Part shown: positions 43,578 to 52,159 of the stretch, one piece after another
Layout: each line of letters opens with the position of its first letter
Position numbering within the stretch: the first letter of the stretch is position 1
NCBI RefSeq assembly: GCF_027533505.1
Contig: NZ_JAPZUB010000028.1
Location: 1 to 52,201, forward strand
DNA length: 52,201 bases
Direction: 5' to 3'
Source of the DNA: Flavobacterium sp.
GTDB taxonomy: Bacteria > Bacteroidota > Bacteroidia > Flavobacteriales > Flavobacteriaceae
The notes under the pieces: model-generated
Told to the model about the DNA's origin: nothing
What the model saw: only the letters and a program-made list of their open reading frames with translations
Databases searched by the model: none
Translations under genes and position numbers: made by a program

Positions 43578-45335
43578 TTACATTGGTGTCTCTGAAAATT
43601 GAGATTCGTAAAGTTTTCGGTAATAGCCATTTTCCAATTGCAAGAGTTCTTGGTGGTTACCTGTTTCAACGATTTCACCTTTTTCCATCACAATAATGGT
43701 ATCGGCATTGACGATGGTGGCCAAACGGTGCGCGATCACTATAGCTGTTCGTCCTTTGGTGATGGTTTCGGTAGCGTGTTGAATGAGTTCCTCGGCGTGG
43801 GTGTCGATAGAGGAGGTGGCTTCATCCAGAATTAAAATGCTCGGGTTACTGAGGTAAGCCCGCAAGAATGCAATGAGTTGCCGTTGTCCCGAAGAAAGCA
43901 TGACTCCACGTTCTTTTACGTCATGATCATAGCCTCCTGGGAGTGATTCAATAAAATCGGCAATTCCGATTCGGGCGGCGGCGGCTTCGACATCTTTTCG
44001 GCTAATATTGGGATTGCCCAAGGTAATGTTGTTATAAATTGTATCGGCAAAAAGAAAGACATCTTGTAAAACGACCGCAATTTGTCGGCGGAGGCTGGGG
44101 AGTGTAAAGGCATCGATTGGGGTATCATCAATGGTTATGGTTCCCGAATCGATTTCGTAAAAACGATTTAATAAATTGATGATGGTCGATTTTCCTGCCC
44201 CTGTGGCTCCCACAATGGCTATAGTTTGTCCGGGTTGTATACGGATTGATATTCCTTTCAAAACTTCTTCACCGGGGATGTAACTGAAACGTACGTTTTG
44301 TAATTCAATTTTACCTTTAAATTGGGGCGCCTCTAGCGTTCCACCTTCTTGCTTGTCATCTTGGGCATCGAGGACATCAAAAACGCGATTTCCAGCAATC
44401 ATCCCCATTTGCATTTCATTGAATTTATCCGCAATTTGACGTAAGGGATTGAAAAGCATTCCGATAAACATGGTATACGAAATCAGGTCGCCAAATGTGG
44501 TGAATTTGTCGCCATCCAAAATTCGAAATCCACCATACAAAACCACTAGTGCAAGGCAAAGCGAGGAGATGATATCGGCAATGGGAAAGAAAATAGAGTT
44601 GTACAAAATAGTTTTCATCCACGCTTTATTGTGCTTTTGGTTGATTTCTTTAAACTTTTGGTATTCAATTGTTTCACGGTTAAAAAGTTGAACGATTTTC
44701 ATGCCTGTGACCCGTTCCTGCACAAAGGTGTTCATGGCGGCAACTTGGTGGCGTACTTCTTCAAAGGCCACTTGCATTTTACGTTGAAAAATACGGGTGA
44801 CGTAGACCAAAAGAGGCATGGCAGCCACCACGATGAGGGTAAGCCTCCAATTCATATAAAACATAAATGCGAGTACCACCACCATTTTCAGTAAATCACT
44901 GATAATCATGAAAAGGCCTTGGCTGAAAATACGCGCTATTTGTTCGATATCCGTAACTGTACGAGTCACTAATTGTCCTACAGGTGCGGTATCAAAGTAT
45001 TTCATTCGAAAGCGAAGCAAATGGGTGAACAATTGTTGACGAATATCGCGAATGATATTTTGTCCCAATAAATTGGCCCAGTAAACGAAGAAAAACTGGA
45101 AAACACCCTCTAAGATCAGCACAATTCCCATTAGAATCACATACCATAACAGGCCATAGCTGTCCTTGGGTTCGATATACACATCGACTGTTTTTTTTAA
45201 TAAAAACGGACGTAAAGCTGTAACTATCGAAAGTAGAATAGCGGTGGCCACAACACCACGGTACAAGAGTTTGTAGGGGGTAGTGTAGGTGAGAATTCGC
45301 CGGAAAAGTTTGGAATCAAAGGCTTTTGCTTTCAT
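43578..45335 (-). CDS. ABC transporter, fused permease and ATPase (MsbA-like)
   Basis: A 585-residue exporter half-transporter with six membrane helices (about 25-310) and a nucleotide-binding domain. Walker A GATGAGKST is near 371-379, the Q-loop Gln near 420, signature LSSGQRQL, Walker B ILILDEATSSID and the switch His in IVIAHRLAT. It should dimerise to export lipids, lipid A precursors, peptides or drugs; MsbA and lipid-linked export is the usual guess in Bacteroidota, but the substrate cannot be deduced. It is four bases after truA on the same strand, so co-transcribed. Confidence 0.9.
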   Translation of the reverse strand: MKAKAFDSKLFRRILTYTTPYKLLYRGVVATAILLSIVTALRPFLLKKTVDVYIEPKDSYGLLWYVILMGIVLILEGVFQFFFVYWANLLGQNIIRDIRQQLFTHLLRFRMKYFDTAPVGQLVTRTVTDIEQIARIFSQGLFMIISDLLKMVVVLAFMFYMNWRLTLIVVAAMPLLVYVTRIFQRKMQVAFEEVRHQVAAMNTFVQERVTGMKIVQLFNRETIEYQKFKEINQKHNKAWMKTILYNSIFFPIADIISSLCLALVVLYGGFRILDGDKFTTFGDLISYTMFIGMLFNPLRQIADKFNEMQMGMIAGNRVFDVLDAQDDKQEGGTLEAPQFKGKIELQNVRFSYIPGEEVLKGISIRIQPGQTIAIVGATGAGKSTIINLLNRFYEIDSGTITIDDTPIDAFTLPSLRRQIAVVLQDVFLFADTIYNNITLGNPNISRKDVEAAAARIGIADFIESLPGGYDHDVKERGVMLSSGQRQLIAFLRAYLSNPSILILDEATSSIDTHAEELIQHATETITKGRTAIVIAHRLATIVNADTIIVMEKGEIVETGNHQELLQLENGYYRKLYESQFSETPM

Positions 45336-45338
45336 GGG

Positions 45339-46088
45339 TTATCGTGCTCGAAAGGGGATATAGGGGTAATGCACTTCGGTAAGGTAGAGTCCCTGGGCAG
45401 GGACAGAGAATCCCGCTTTACTTCGGTTTTTACTCGCTAAAATTTGTTCAAGGTCGCGTAAGTTCGTTTTTCCTGTTCCTATATCGATTAATGTTCCGAC
45501 GATGGCGCGCACCATATTTCGGAGAAAACGATCGGCGCTAATGGTAAAAATCCAACGGTCCCCTTGGCATGTCCATTCAGCATGCGTGAGTGTACAAAAA
45601 AATGTTTTGACGTCGGTATGCAACTTCGAAAAGCACTCAAAATCAGTGTGTTTTAAAAGCAGTTTACAAGCCTCGTTCATTCGGTTGATGTCTAAGGGAT
45701 GCGGGAATAACCAACTGTTTTGGCATTCAAAGGCATCTTTGCGACGGTGAATGTGGTATTCATAGGTTCGTTGTGTCGCATCAAAACGCGCATGTGCTTC
45801 GGGGGTTACTGTATACAGGTCCCAAACCGCAATGTCTTTGGGGAGGTAAGCGTTTAATTTTTTGATTAGATCAGCGAAAAAAAATGGGACTTCACTGTCA
45901 AAATGCGCAAACATTTGCCGGGCATGCACACCAGTATCGGTTCGTCCAGCGCCGGTGAGTTCAACCGGTTCCCGAAGCATTAACGACAACGCTTGGGTTA
46001 GTGTTTCTTGAACCGACGCGGCATTGGGTTGGTATTGCCAGCCGTGATAGGCAGTGCCTTTGTAAGCAAATTCGATAAAATATCTCAA
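45339..46088 (-). CDS. truA: tRNA pseudouridine synthase A
   Basis: Modifies U38-U40 in the tRNA anticodon stem. It has 249 residues, full length. The catalytic Asp51 is in GAGRTDTGVHA, with the N-terminal YKGTAYHGWQYQP and the later FLRNMVRAIVGTLIDIG typical of the family. The gene lies upstream of the MsbA-like exporter with a four-base gap. A TACCTTTG element (complement 46111-46118) lies about 25 bases before the start and may be the promoter. Confidence 0.96.
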   Translation of the reverse strand: MRYFIEFAYKGTAYHGWQYQPNAASVQETLTQALSLMLREPVELTGAGRTDTGVHARQMFAHFDSEVPFFFADLIKKLNAYLPKDIAVWDLYTVTPEAHARFDATQRTYEYHIHRRKDAFECQNSWLFPHPLDINRMNEACKLLLKHTDFECFSKLHTDVKTFFCTLTHAEWTCQGDRWIFTISADRFLRNMVRAIVGTLIDIGTGKTNLRDLEQILASKNRSKAGFSVPAQGLYLTEVHYPYIPFRAR

Positions 46089-46197
46089 AGCATTATGGGG
46101 TTTTCAGGAGCAAAGGTACAAAGATTTGCTTTGGGGATAGTGAATCATTTCTTAAGAAAACCATGTATCTTGCAGTGCCTTTTTTTAGCTTGTTTTG

Positions 46198-46710
46198 ATG
46201 CGAAAAATTTTAGTTTTATCCGACACTCATAGTCATATAGATGCCCGAATTATGCATCATGTTGCATGGGCTGATGAGGTGTGGCATGCAGGTGATATTG
46301 GCGATTTAGCAGTGACAGATGCGATAAAAAAGGTTCGTCCCTTGCGCGCTGTTTATGGTAATATAGACGATCACCAAGCACGTGCTGAATTTCCGTTGCA
46401 TAACCGTTTTTTTTGCGAAGAGGTTTCCGTTTGGATTACCCATATTGGGGGATATCCTGGAAAGTATCATCCCGCAATTCGAGAAGAATTAAAGGCGCAA
46501 CCACCCCAGGTGTTTATTTGTGGGCATTCGCATATTTTGAAAGTGCAATTTGACAAAACCCTAAACCTTTTGCATTTGAATCCCGGAGCGGCGGGTATTC
46601 ACGGATTTCATCACGTTCGAACCCTTTTACGAATGGTTATTGATGGGGCAAACATTAAAGATTTAGAAATTGTTGAATTGGGTCCACGTGCCTTATCTCG
46701 TGGGGTTTAG
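46198..46710 (+). CDS. metallophosphoesterase, YfcE/MJ0936 type
   Basis: A 170-residue binuclear-metal phosphodiesterase. The ATG at 46198 is used because the codon before it is TTG. Metal-binding motifs are SDTHSH (Asp9, His11), HAGDIGD (Asp33), GNIDDH (Asn55), and the C-terminal CGHSH followed by LNPGAAG. Enzymes of this type cleave phosphodiesters, possibly 2',3'-cyclic nucleotides; the natural substrate is unknown. The stop overlaps the end of the convergent outer-membrane gene by four bases. Confidence 0.9.
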   Translation: MRKILVLSDTHSHIDARIMHHVAWADEVWHAGDIGDLAVTDAIKKVRPLRAVYGNIDDHQARAEFPLHNRFFCEEVSVWITHIGGYPGKYHPAIREELKAQPPQVFICGHSHILKVQFDKTLNLLHLNPGAAGIHGFHHVRTLLRMVIDGANIKDLEIVELGPRALSRGV

Positions 46711-47261
46711 AATAAATAGCCTACGGAAAATTGTTCCACGGCATTTTTGACATCGGCATCGCGTTTGGGTTCGGTGAGGCCTGCGAGATACCGTCCCGAA
46801 ACAAACAGTTCTTTAGTGATTTTATAACTAAGTCCGCCGGCCAGAGCGAAATCAAACGTTTGGGTATCTCCTAGTGAAAAAGAATTACGTTGATTGACCA
46901 AAATTGAAGCTTGAGGCCCCATTTCAAGGCTTAGGCCATCTTTGGTGAGGTAGAATTTGGCTAAAACGGGAACGGCTAAATACCCTAATTCATTTTTTAC
47001 TTGAGTGCCGAATCCGCTTAGCTCGGCGCCTTGGGTAGCGTATAGGAGTTCGGATTGTAGCGAAAAATTCTCCATTATTTTTGCTTCGAGTACCATTCCT
47101 GCGTGGTAGCTGGTGAGTGTTGAGAAATTGACACCTTGAACAGATCCACCATTGTAGTTGGCAAAATTAACACCAGCTTTTACACCAAATTTTAAAAATT
47201 GAGCGCTTCCAAATTGGATAGTGGTAGTACAAAATAATAGCACTAAGAAAAACTTTTTCAT
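46707..47261 (-). CDS. porin-like outer-membrane beta-barrel protein
   Basis: A 184-residue outer-membrane protein with a 20-residue signal peptide (ends FGSAQ). Eight or so amphipathic strands follow (FLKFGVKAGVNFANYNG, GMVLEAKIMENFSLQSELLYA, YLAVPVLAKFYLTKDG, LSYKITKELFVSGRYLAGL), with an aromatic C-terminal residue, as in the porin family (OmpX/PorT-like) of Bacteroidota. No function can be given. Converges on the phosphoesterase gene. Confidence 0.85.
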   Translation of the reverse strand: MKKFFLVLLFCTTTIQFGSAQFLKFGVKAGVNFANYNGGSVQGVNFSTLTSYHAGMVLEAKIMENFSLQSELLYATQGAELSGFGTQVKNELGYLAVPVLAKFYLTKDGLSLEMGPQASILVNQRNSFSLGDTQTFDFALAGGLSYKITKELFVSGRYLAGLTEPKRDADVKNAVEQFSVGYLF

Positions 47262-47328
47262 CGGTCTTGTTTTTACAGATTAACGAATAAAACGAATCAA
47301 TCATTGTGCCATGGTAAAAAAAAGTGAT

Positions 47329-47847
47329 TTAAGTGGTTTTGCTATGGTGTTTTTCCCATTCTGACTGAAGCAGTTGATACAATTGTGTGATATTATAGCG
47401 AACGCCATTGCCGTTGATGGTAAAAGGGGTGCCAAATCCATGTTGGTTTTTTCGCAGGATGCGTAAGGATATTCCAGAAACTTTGTTGAGGTATACTTCA
47501 GGGTCTTTGGTATAAATAAAAATAAAGTGATTATTAACTACTTTTTGGTGGGTTATTTTGGTTATAGAATTCCATGTGATGAGTCCAACTTGCATAAACG
47601 AGGTATTGTCCCAAATCCCTTTATCATTAATGATCAAAGCGGGTCGGGTATCAAGGAGTTTTATTATGCTTAACAAGCCTGTGAGTCCGAAGAAAAGGAT
47701 GCTAGCCCATCCAAAAATTGGGGCCCATGTATCCTTGGATTGCGGTTTGGAAAGGATAAAGAAACCCATGCTTACAAAGCAAATTGCGCCGAGTAATGAA
47801 ATCCAAAGTTTTGTTTTCTTTTGCGGGATGTGCAGGGTGGTTGCCAT
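47329..47847 (-). CDS. membrane protein, STM3941-like family
   Basis: A 172-residue protein with two membrane segments (about 13-31 and 44-63) and a soluble C-terminal domain with PH-like strands (LIINDKGIWDNTSFMQVGLITWNSI, then NHFIFIYTKDPEVYLN). The layout of two N-terminal spans plus such a domain is that of the STM3941 family as I recall it. Function unknown. It stands between the outer-membrane gene and the DUF4293 gene, separated from the latter by a terminator. Confidence 0.65.
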   Translation of the reverse strand: MATTLHIPQKKTKLWISLLGAICFVSMGFFILSKPQSKDTWAPIFGWASILFFGLTGLLSIIKLLDTRPALIINDKGIWDNTSFMQVGLITWNSITKITHQKVVNNHFIFIYTKDPEVYLNKVSGISLRILRKNQHGFGTPFTINGNGVRYNITQLYQLLQSEWEKHHSKTT

Positions 47848-47876
47848 GGAGAGGTTATTTAACGTGGTAAAAATAA

Positions 47877-47904
47877 AAAATCCGTTTCCAAAGAAACGGA
47901 TTTT
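47877..47904 (-). terminator. terminator of the DUF4293 gene
   Basis: Perfect twelve-base stem AAAATCCGTTTC / GAAACGGATTTT with a CAAA loop; on the minus strand it is followed by T-rich sequence. It lies about 30 bases after the DUF4293 stop. Confidence 0.85.
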
Positions 47905-47932
47905 AACGCACTAATAAACTAAGTTTACAGGT

Positions 47933-48346
47933 TTACCGAATACGGTCCACAGATTTTACGAGATCTTCATCCTTTTTGATGGCTTTATTGGCTAAAGCCA
48001 AAAGTACGATAGAAAAAATAGGAAGGAACATCCCAATACCCTTCTCTGAAACCGTTGGGGTTTCTCCGGATACATTTAGTGAGCGGTAAATCAATAATCC
48101 TAATAAAATTAAATTTAATATGATGGACAGTCGGTTGAAAACGAACTGTTGTTTGCGGTTTTTAAAGGAAATTATACTCATAGCAATGAGTGCAGTGGCT
48201 GCCCCAGAGAGGACTAAGTACGAAACCTCCATCATGAAAAAGAAATCCTTACCATTGGCGTCTTTCCACAGCGGAAAAACATAGCCTAGAAATCCAGAAG
48301 TAAGAATGGCTCCAGCCATGTAAAGTGTTTGAATACGTTGAAACAT
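47933..48346 (-). CDS. DUF4293 membrane protein
   Basis: A 137-residue membrane protein with four segments (about 6-25, 38-58, 69-88, 104-122). The start at 48346 gives MFQRIQTLYMAGAIL, typical for DUF4293 in Bacteroidota; the frame is open to 48487 without family-like content. The C-terminus is basic (KAIKKDEDLVKSVDRIR). A TATTTTTG element (complement 48368-48375) about 20 bases upstream may be its promoter. The family is a regular neighbour of rho in Bacteroidota, as here, divergent from it. Function unknown. Confidence 0.83.
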   Translation of the reverse strand: MFQRIQTLYMAGAILTSGFLGYVFPLWKDANGKDFFFMMEVSYLVLSGAATALIAMSIISFKNRKQQFVFNRLSIILNLILLGLLIYRSLNVSGETPTVSEKGIGMFLPIFSIVLLALANKAIKKDEDLVKSVDRIR

Positions 48347-48536
48347 TACCTGTTCAAATTTGAGGCTCAAAAATAGTATTTCTTTTTTTAAAAAACTATT
48401 GCGCCCTGAATTTTTATTCGTATTATTGCATGGCAATTCCGTAAACACTTCAATCTCACGGAATTTATTTCTCGAGCAAAACTCCACTGTATTGTATTTA
48501 GAAAGACCCCTAATTTAATCGCTTTGTTATCATTAT

Positions 48537-50453
48537 ATGTTTGACATTTCAACGTTAAAAACCATGAAGCTTTCTGAGCTTCAGGATATTGCCAAGTTGG
48601 CACAAACCATAAAATTTGCTGGTGTAAAAAAAGAGGCACTTATTGAATTGATTATTGCGCATCAAGAAGCGGTCAATCGAGGAGAAACGCCACCGACAAC
48701 TTTTTCTAAACGCGGAAGAAGACCTCGAATTTCGTCGCAAGAATCTGCTGTGGGTAATTTATTTACGGCTGACGCACCCTCGGAAATGACGGTAAAAGAA
48801 GCTGCTGCGGAAGAACAACATGCAGAAGAACCCAAGCGCCGTGGACGAAAACCAAAGCAGCCTGAGTCCGTGCCTACTCCCGTTGCTGAGACCACACCTT
48901 CAGCAGCTCCAGCGGAGGAAACACCAAAATCTTTTGTTCGCGAGGGTCGTGAAAACGCTCTGGAGCGTCAACGAAAACCGTTTCAACGTAACATTGTGAC
49001 GCCTAATATTACTGGAGCTCCTGTGGATTATGAGCCCTTTATGCCGCCACAAATCACTACAGAATCGCTTCCATCGGATTTTATGGAGCCTATCCGTGGA
49101 GCGAAACAAGAGGAGCGAAAACCAGTCGGAACACCACCCCAAAAAAGTCGCCCTGAGTTTGTACCCCCAGGCCCAAATGTTGATATTCCGATAACTGAAC
49201 CCGTTTATGTTTCGAATGCCAATGGAAATGGCAATGGAAACCCCAATGGAAATGCGAATGGTAACGGAAATTCATCCTATGCCAACCAAAACAATAAATT
49301 TAAAAAGACCCAAAATGTTCGGGATGCTGACTACGAGTTTGACGGCATTATCGACTGTGAAGGCGTTTTGGAAATGATGCCCGATGGCTATGGTTTTTTA
49401 CGATCTTCAGATTATAATTATTTGGCTTCTCCTGACGATATTTATTTATCAACATCTCAGATTCGTTTGTTTGGTTTGAAAACCGGAGACACGGTCAAAG
49501 GGGTGGTTAGACCTCCCAAAGAAAGTGAGAAGTTCTTCCCTTTGGTTAAAGTTTTAAAAATAAACGGACATGACCCGCAAGTGGTACGTGATCGGGTATC
49601 TTTTGACCATTTGACCCCGATTTTTCCCCAGGAAAAGTTCAAAATGGATGCCAAGCAAGCGTCGGTTTCTACCCGAATCATTGATTTGTTTTCTCCGATT
49701 GGTAAAGGGCAACGCGGGATGATTGTGGCGCAGCCTAAAACAGGAAAGACTATGCTGTTGAAGGATATTGCCAATGCGATTGCAGCCAACCATCCTGAGG
49801 TCTATCTTTTGGTGTTATTAATTGATGAGCGTCCTGAGGAGGTGACCGATATGCAGCGCAGTGTGCGTGGGGAAGTGATTGCTTCTACCTTTGATCGTGA
49901 ACCGCAAGAACACGTAAAAATTGCCAATATTGTTTTGGAAAAGGCCAAACGATTGGTTGAATGTGGTCATGACGTAGTGATTTTATTGGATTCGATTACC
50001 CGTTTGGCTCGTGCCTATAATACGGTTCAGCCGGCTTCTGGAAAAGTGTTGAGTGGTGGTGTAGATGCCAATGCGTTACAAAAACCAAAACGTTTCTTTG
50101 GAGCGGCGCGTAATGTTGAAAATGGAGGTTCATTAAGTATTATTGCTACGGCATTAACGGAAACGGGATCGAAAATGGACGAGGTTATTTTTGAGGAATT
50201 TAAAGGAACGGGGAATATGGAACTTCAATTGGATCGCAAGATTGCCAACCGACGTATTTTCCCAGCAATCGACCTTACCTCGTCGAGTACGCGTCGTGAT
50301 GATTTGTTGTTGGATGAGAAAACGTTACAACGTATGTGGATTTTACGCAAGTTTTTGGCCGATATGAATCCTGTGGAAGCGATGGATACTATCAATGATA
50401 AAATCAAAAAGACGCGAACGAATGACGAGTTTTTGATTTCGATGAATGATTAA
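48537..50453 (+). CDS. rho: transcription termination factor Rho (extended)
   Basis: Hexameric RNA helicase that ends transcription. It has 638 residues, about 220 more than E. coli Rho. Residues 1-45 are the Rho_N helical part, then a long low-complexity region (about 45-262) with RGR-type basic motifs (58-64 and 100-107) and an Asn/Gly tract (227-246). The cold-shock RNA-binding domain begins near 267 ([15 protein letters not shown]). The ATPase has Walker A QPKTGKT (399-405), Walker [11 protein letters not shown], the Q-loop and the catalytic Glu. The start is the ATG giving [16 protein letters not shown]. Confidence 0.97.
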   Translation: MFDISTLKTMKLSELQDIAKLAQTIKFAGVKKEALIELIIAHQEAVNRGETPPTTFSKRGRRPRISSQESAVGNLFTADAPSEMTVKEAAAEEQHAEEPKRRGRKPKQPESVPTPVAETTPSAAPAEETPKSFVREGRENALERQRKPFQRNIVTPNITGAPVDYEPFMPPQITTESLPSDFMEPIRGAKQEERKPVGTPPQKSRPEFVPPGPNVDIPITEPVYVSNANGNGNGNPNGNANGNGNSSYANQNNKFKKTQNVRDADYEFDGIIDCEGVLEMMPDGYGFLRSSDYNYLASPDDIYLSTSQIRLFGLKTGDTVKGVVRPPKESEKFFPLVKVLKINGHDPQVVRDRVSFDHLTPIFPQEKFKMDAKQASVSTRIIDLFSPIGKGQRGMIVAQPKTGKTMLLKDIANAIAANHPEVYLLVLLIDERPEEVTDMQRSVRGEVIASTFDREPQEHVKIANIVLEKAKRLVECGHDVVILLDSITRLARAYNTVQPASGKVLSGGVDANALQKPKRFFGAARNVENGGSLSIIATALTETGSKMDEVIFEEFKGTGNMELQLDRKIANRRIFPAIDLTSSSTRRDDLLLDEKTLQRMWILRKFLADMNPVEAMDTINDKIKKTRTNDEFLISMND

Positions 50454-50491
50454 AAGTGCGGGCTTTTAGGGGTTTGTATTGAAATAGTAGT

Positions 50492-50530
50492 AAACCTAAC
50501 AGGTTTTTAAAACCTGTTAGGTTTTATTTT
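50492..50530 (+). terminator. long palindromic terminator of rho
   Basis: A nearly continuous palindrome, AAACCTAACAGG followed by its complement, with arms of about 14-16 bases and almost no loop, then T-rich sequence. It begins about 40 bases after the rho stop. Confidence 0.85.
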
Positions 50531-50552
50531 TTTTTACCAAAGTTGTTTTTGG

Positions 50553-50656
50553 CACCGACTCGCGATAGGGATTGAGGCATTGTAGAAGCTCGCCGGAGGA
50601 ACGGAGGCAGCGACTGCCGAAAGCCCGGCCCGAAGGGATCGCCCAGATCATTGATC
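50553..50656 (+). repeat. structured intergenic repeat, copy 6
   Basis: Starts with CACCGACTCGCGATAGGG, contains a GGAGGAACGGAGGC-type core, and ends with GACTGCCGAAAGCCCGG and CCCGAAGGGATCGCCC. It follows rho in the sense direction. Confidence 0.65.
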
Positions 50657-50684
50657 AGAGGGTAGTGCTCAGTTTGCAGTTTTA

Positions 50685-50716
50685 TTAAAAAAAAAGAGCC
50701 GCATTGGGCGACTCTT
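50685..50716 (-). terminator. terminator of trxB
   Basis: On the minus strand AAGAGTCGC pairs with GCGGCTCTT (one G-T pair) around a five-base loop, followed by a long run of T. Confidence 0.8.
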
Positions 50717-50739
50717 CGTTTAGTTTTATATACGATTGG

Positions 50740-51687
50740 TTATTCTTTAGAGGCAAGATAGCGTTCGGCATCCAAAGCAGCCATACATCCTGTTCCCGCC
50801 GCTGTAATTGCTTGACGATACACGTGATCGGCGGCATCACCAGCTACGAAAACGCCTGCTACATTTGTTTTGGACGTACCTGGAATATTAATCACATAGC
50901 CTGTTCCATCCAAGGTAATATAATCCTTGAAAATTTCGGTATTGGGTTGGTGTCCAATGGCTACAAAAAAACCAGTAGCCGGAATTTCCCGGGTTTCACC
51001 ACTCGCGCGATTGACAACTTTTACGCCCGTAACAACTTGTCCATCACCTAAAACTTCAACGGTTTCAGTGTGCATGAGTATCTCAATATTTTCGGTTTTT
51101 CGAACGCGATCTTCCATAATTCGAGAGGCTCTAAATTTCTCACTGCGCACAAGCATCGTTACTTTTTTACAAAGTTTGGATAAATAATGGGCTTCTTCAC
51201 AAGCTGAGTCTCCGGCTCCAACGATTACTACCTCTTGATTTCGGTAAAAGAAACCATCGCATACAGCACAGGCGGAAACACCACCTCCCATTTGAAGGTA
51301 ATGTTGCTCGGAAGGTAATCCCAAATATTTAGCAGAAGCTCCTGTGGAAATAATGACCGTTTCACAATGAATTTCGGTAGCATCATGAATCCAAACTTTA
51401 TGAATGGGTCCGCTAAAATCAACTTTGGTAACCCATCCATCACGAATGTCAGCACCAAAGCGTTTGGCTTGCTCTTGAAGTTGTACCATCATTTCGGGCC
51501 CTGTAACACCTTCAGGATAGCCTGGGAAATTTTCCACTTCGTTTGTAGTGGTTAATTGACCACCGGGTTGTGTTCCTTGGTATAGCACAGGAAACATATT
51601 AGCGCGGGAAGCATAAATTGCAGCGGTATATCCAGCTGGCCCCGAACCTATGATTAGGCATTTTACTTTTTCTATTGTGTCTGACAT
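50740..51687 (-). CDS. trxB: thioredoxin-disulfide reductase
   Basis: NADPH-dependent FAD enzyme that reduces thioredoxin. It has 315 residues, the usual length. FAD binding GSGPAGYTAA is near the N-terminus, the redox-active Cys140-Cys143 pair lies in SACAVCDGFF, NADPH binding uses GAGDSACEEA near 157, and the C-terminal FAD motif is GVFVAGDAADHVYRQ. It is a monocistronic gene with a terminator downstream and a -7-like element upstream. Thioredoxin is not in the window. Confidence 0.97.
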   Translation of the reverse strand: MSDTIEKVKCLIIGSGPAGYTAAIYASRANMFPVLYQGTQPGGQLTTTNEVENFPGYPEGVTGPEMMVQLQEQAKRFGADIRDGWVTKVDFSGPIHKVWIHDATEIHCETVIISTGASAKYLGLPSEQHYLQMGGGVSACAVCDGFFYRNQEVVIVGAGDSACEEAHYLSKLCKKVTMLVRSEKFRASRIMEDRVRKTENIEILMHTETVEVLGDGQVVTGVKVVNRASGETREIPATGFFVAIGHQPNTEIFKDYITLDGTGYVINIPGTSKTNVAGVFVAGDAADHVYRQAITAAGTGCMAALDAERYLASKE

Positions 51688-51710
51688 GATGTAATATATT
51701 TTTAGCGACG

Positions 51711-51718
51711 CAAAGTTA
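51711..51718 (-). promoter_or_regulatory. -7 promoter element upstream of trxB
   Basis: On the minus strand TAACTTTG matches TAnnTTTG, about 24 bases before the trxB ATG. No clear -33 TTG at the standard distance is seen. Confidence 0.4.
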
Positions 51719-51825
51719 CTTTTTTCTCTTTTTGATTTACGTGAAAACTAAATTGTAATTAACAATTTTATCATAAGTTCAGGTTATATTGACCTAGAGT
51801 ATAAAATGAATTCAGGATAAAATAA

Positions 51826-51897
51826 CAGGATTACATATCCTGAAGGGGGTAGGTTGCTCAAGAAAAAAGGGACCCGCCTTAGCAGGCTGTGTCCGCA
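51826..51897 (+). repeat. 72-base direct repeat, copy A
   Basis: Begins with the hairpin CAGGAT-TACAT-ATCCTG and ends in GTCCGCA; it also contains CCCGCC-TTA-GCAGG, which on the minus strand reads as a short stem followed by a T-run. It differs from copy B at two of 72 positions. Confidence 0.85.
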
Positions 51898-51930
51898 GTA
51901 CATTTATAAATTGTTTTGGAGCTAAAAAAG

Positions 51931-52002
51931 CAGGATTACATATCCTGAAGGGGGTAGGTTGCTCAAGAAAAAAGAGACCCGCCTTAGCAGGCTTTGTCCG
52001 CA
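51931..52002 (+). repeat. 72-base direct repeat, copy B
   Basis: Second copy, 105 bases after the first, with a 33-base spacer that is not repeated. The region 51688-52159 contains no gene that I can support; this repeat pair, the palindrome, the terminator and the trxB promoter are all that I see. Confidence 0.85.
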
Positions 52003-52061
52003 CTTTTTTTGTACTTCACTTAGCTCAAAAGTAAACTTTTGGCACGTGTAGTACAAAAAAG
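52003..52061. repeat. long palindrome, 59 bases
   Basis: The inner arms CAAAAGT and ACTTTTG are perfect with AA between. The outer arms are TTTTTTGTACTTCAC and GTGTAGTACAAAAAA with one mismatch. The arms are separated by TTAGCT and GCAC. This could be a terminal hairpin of a mobile element or a structured transcript end. Confidence 0.75.
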
Positions 52062-52064
52062 AAG

Positions 52065-52094
52065 CCGTCTCACAACTTGAGACGGTTTTTTTTT
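52065..52094 (+). terminator. terminator-like hairpin
   Basis: Perfect eight-base stem CCGTCTCA / TGAGACGG with a five-base loop, followed by nine T. It reads on the plus strand with no plus-strand gene upstream in the last 1.6 kb, and lies 65 bases before the transposase-like start. Confidence 0.8.
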
Positions 52095-52159
52095 ACGTTT
52101 TTTCTTGCATAAAAGAGTTGTAATTTGTATATTTATATCTGATTTACAGATGATTAGAC

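Noticed and set aside
51812..52003. 63-residue minus-strand frame
   Set aside because: It is only the translation of the two 72-base repeats; its repeated peptide halves follow from the DNA repeat and no start signal or family support exists.
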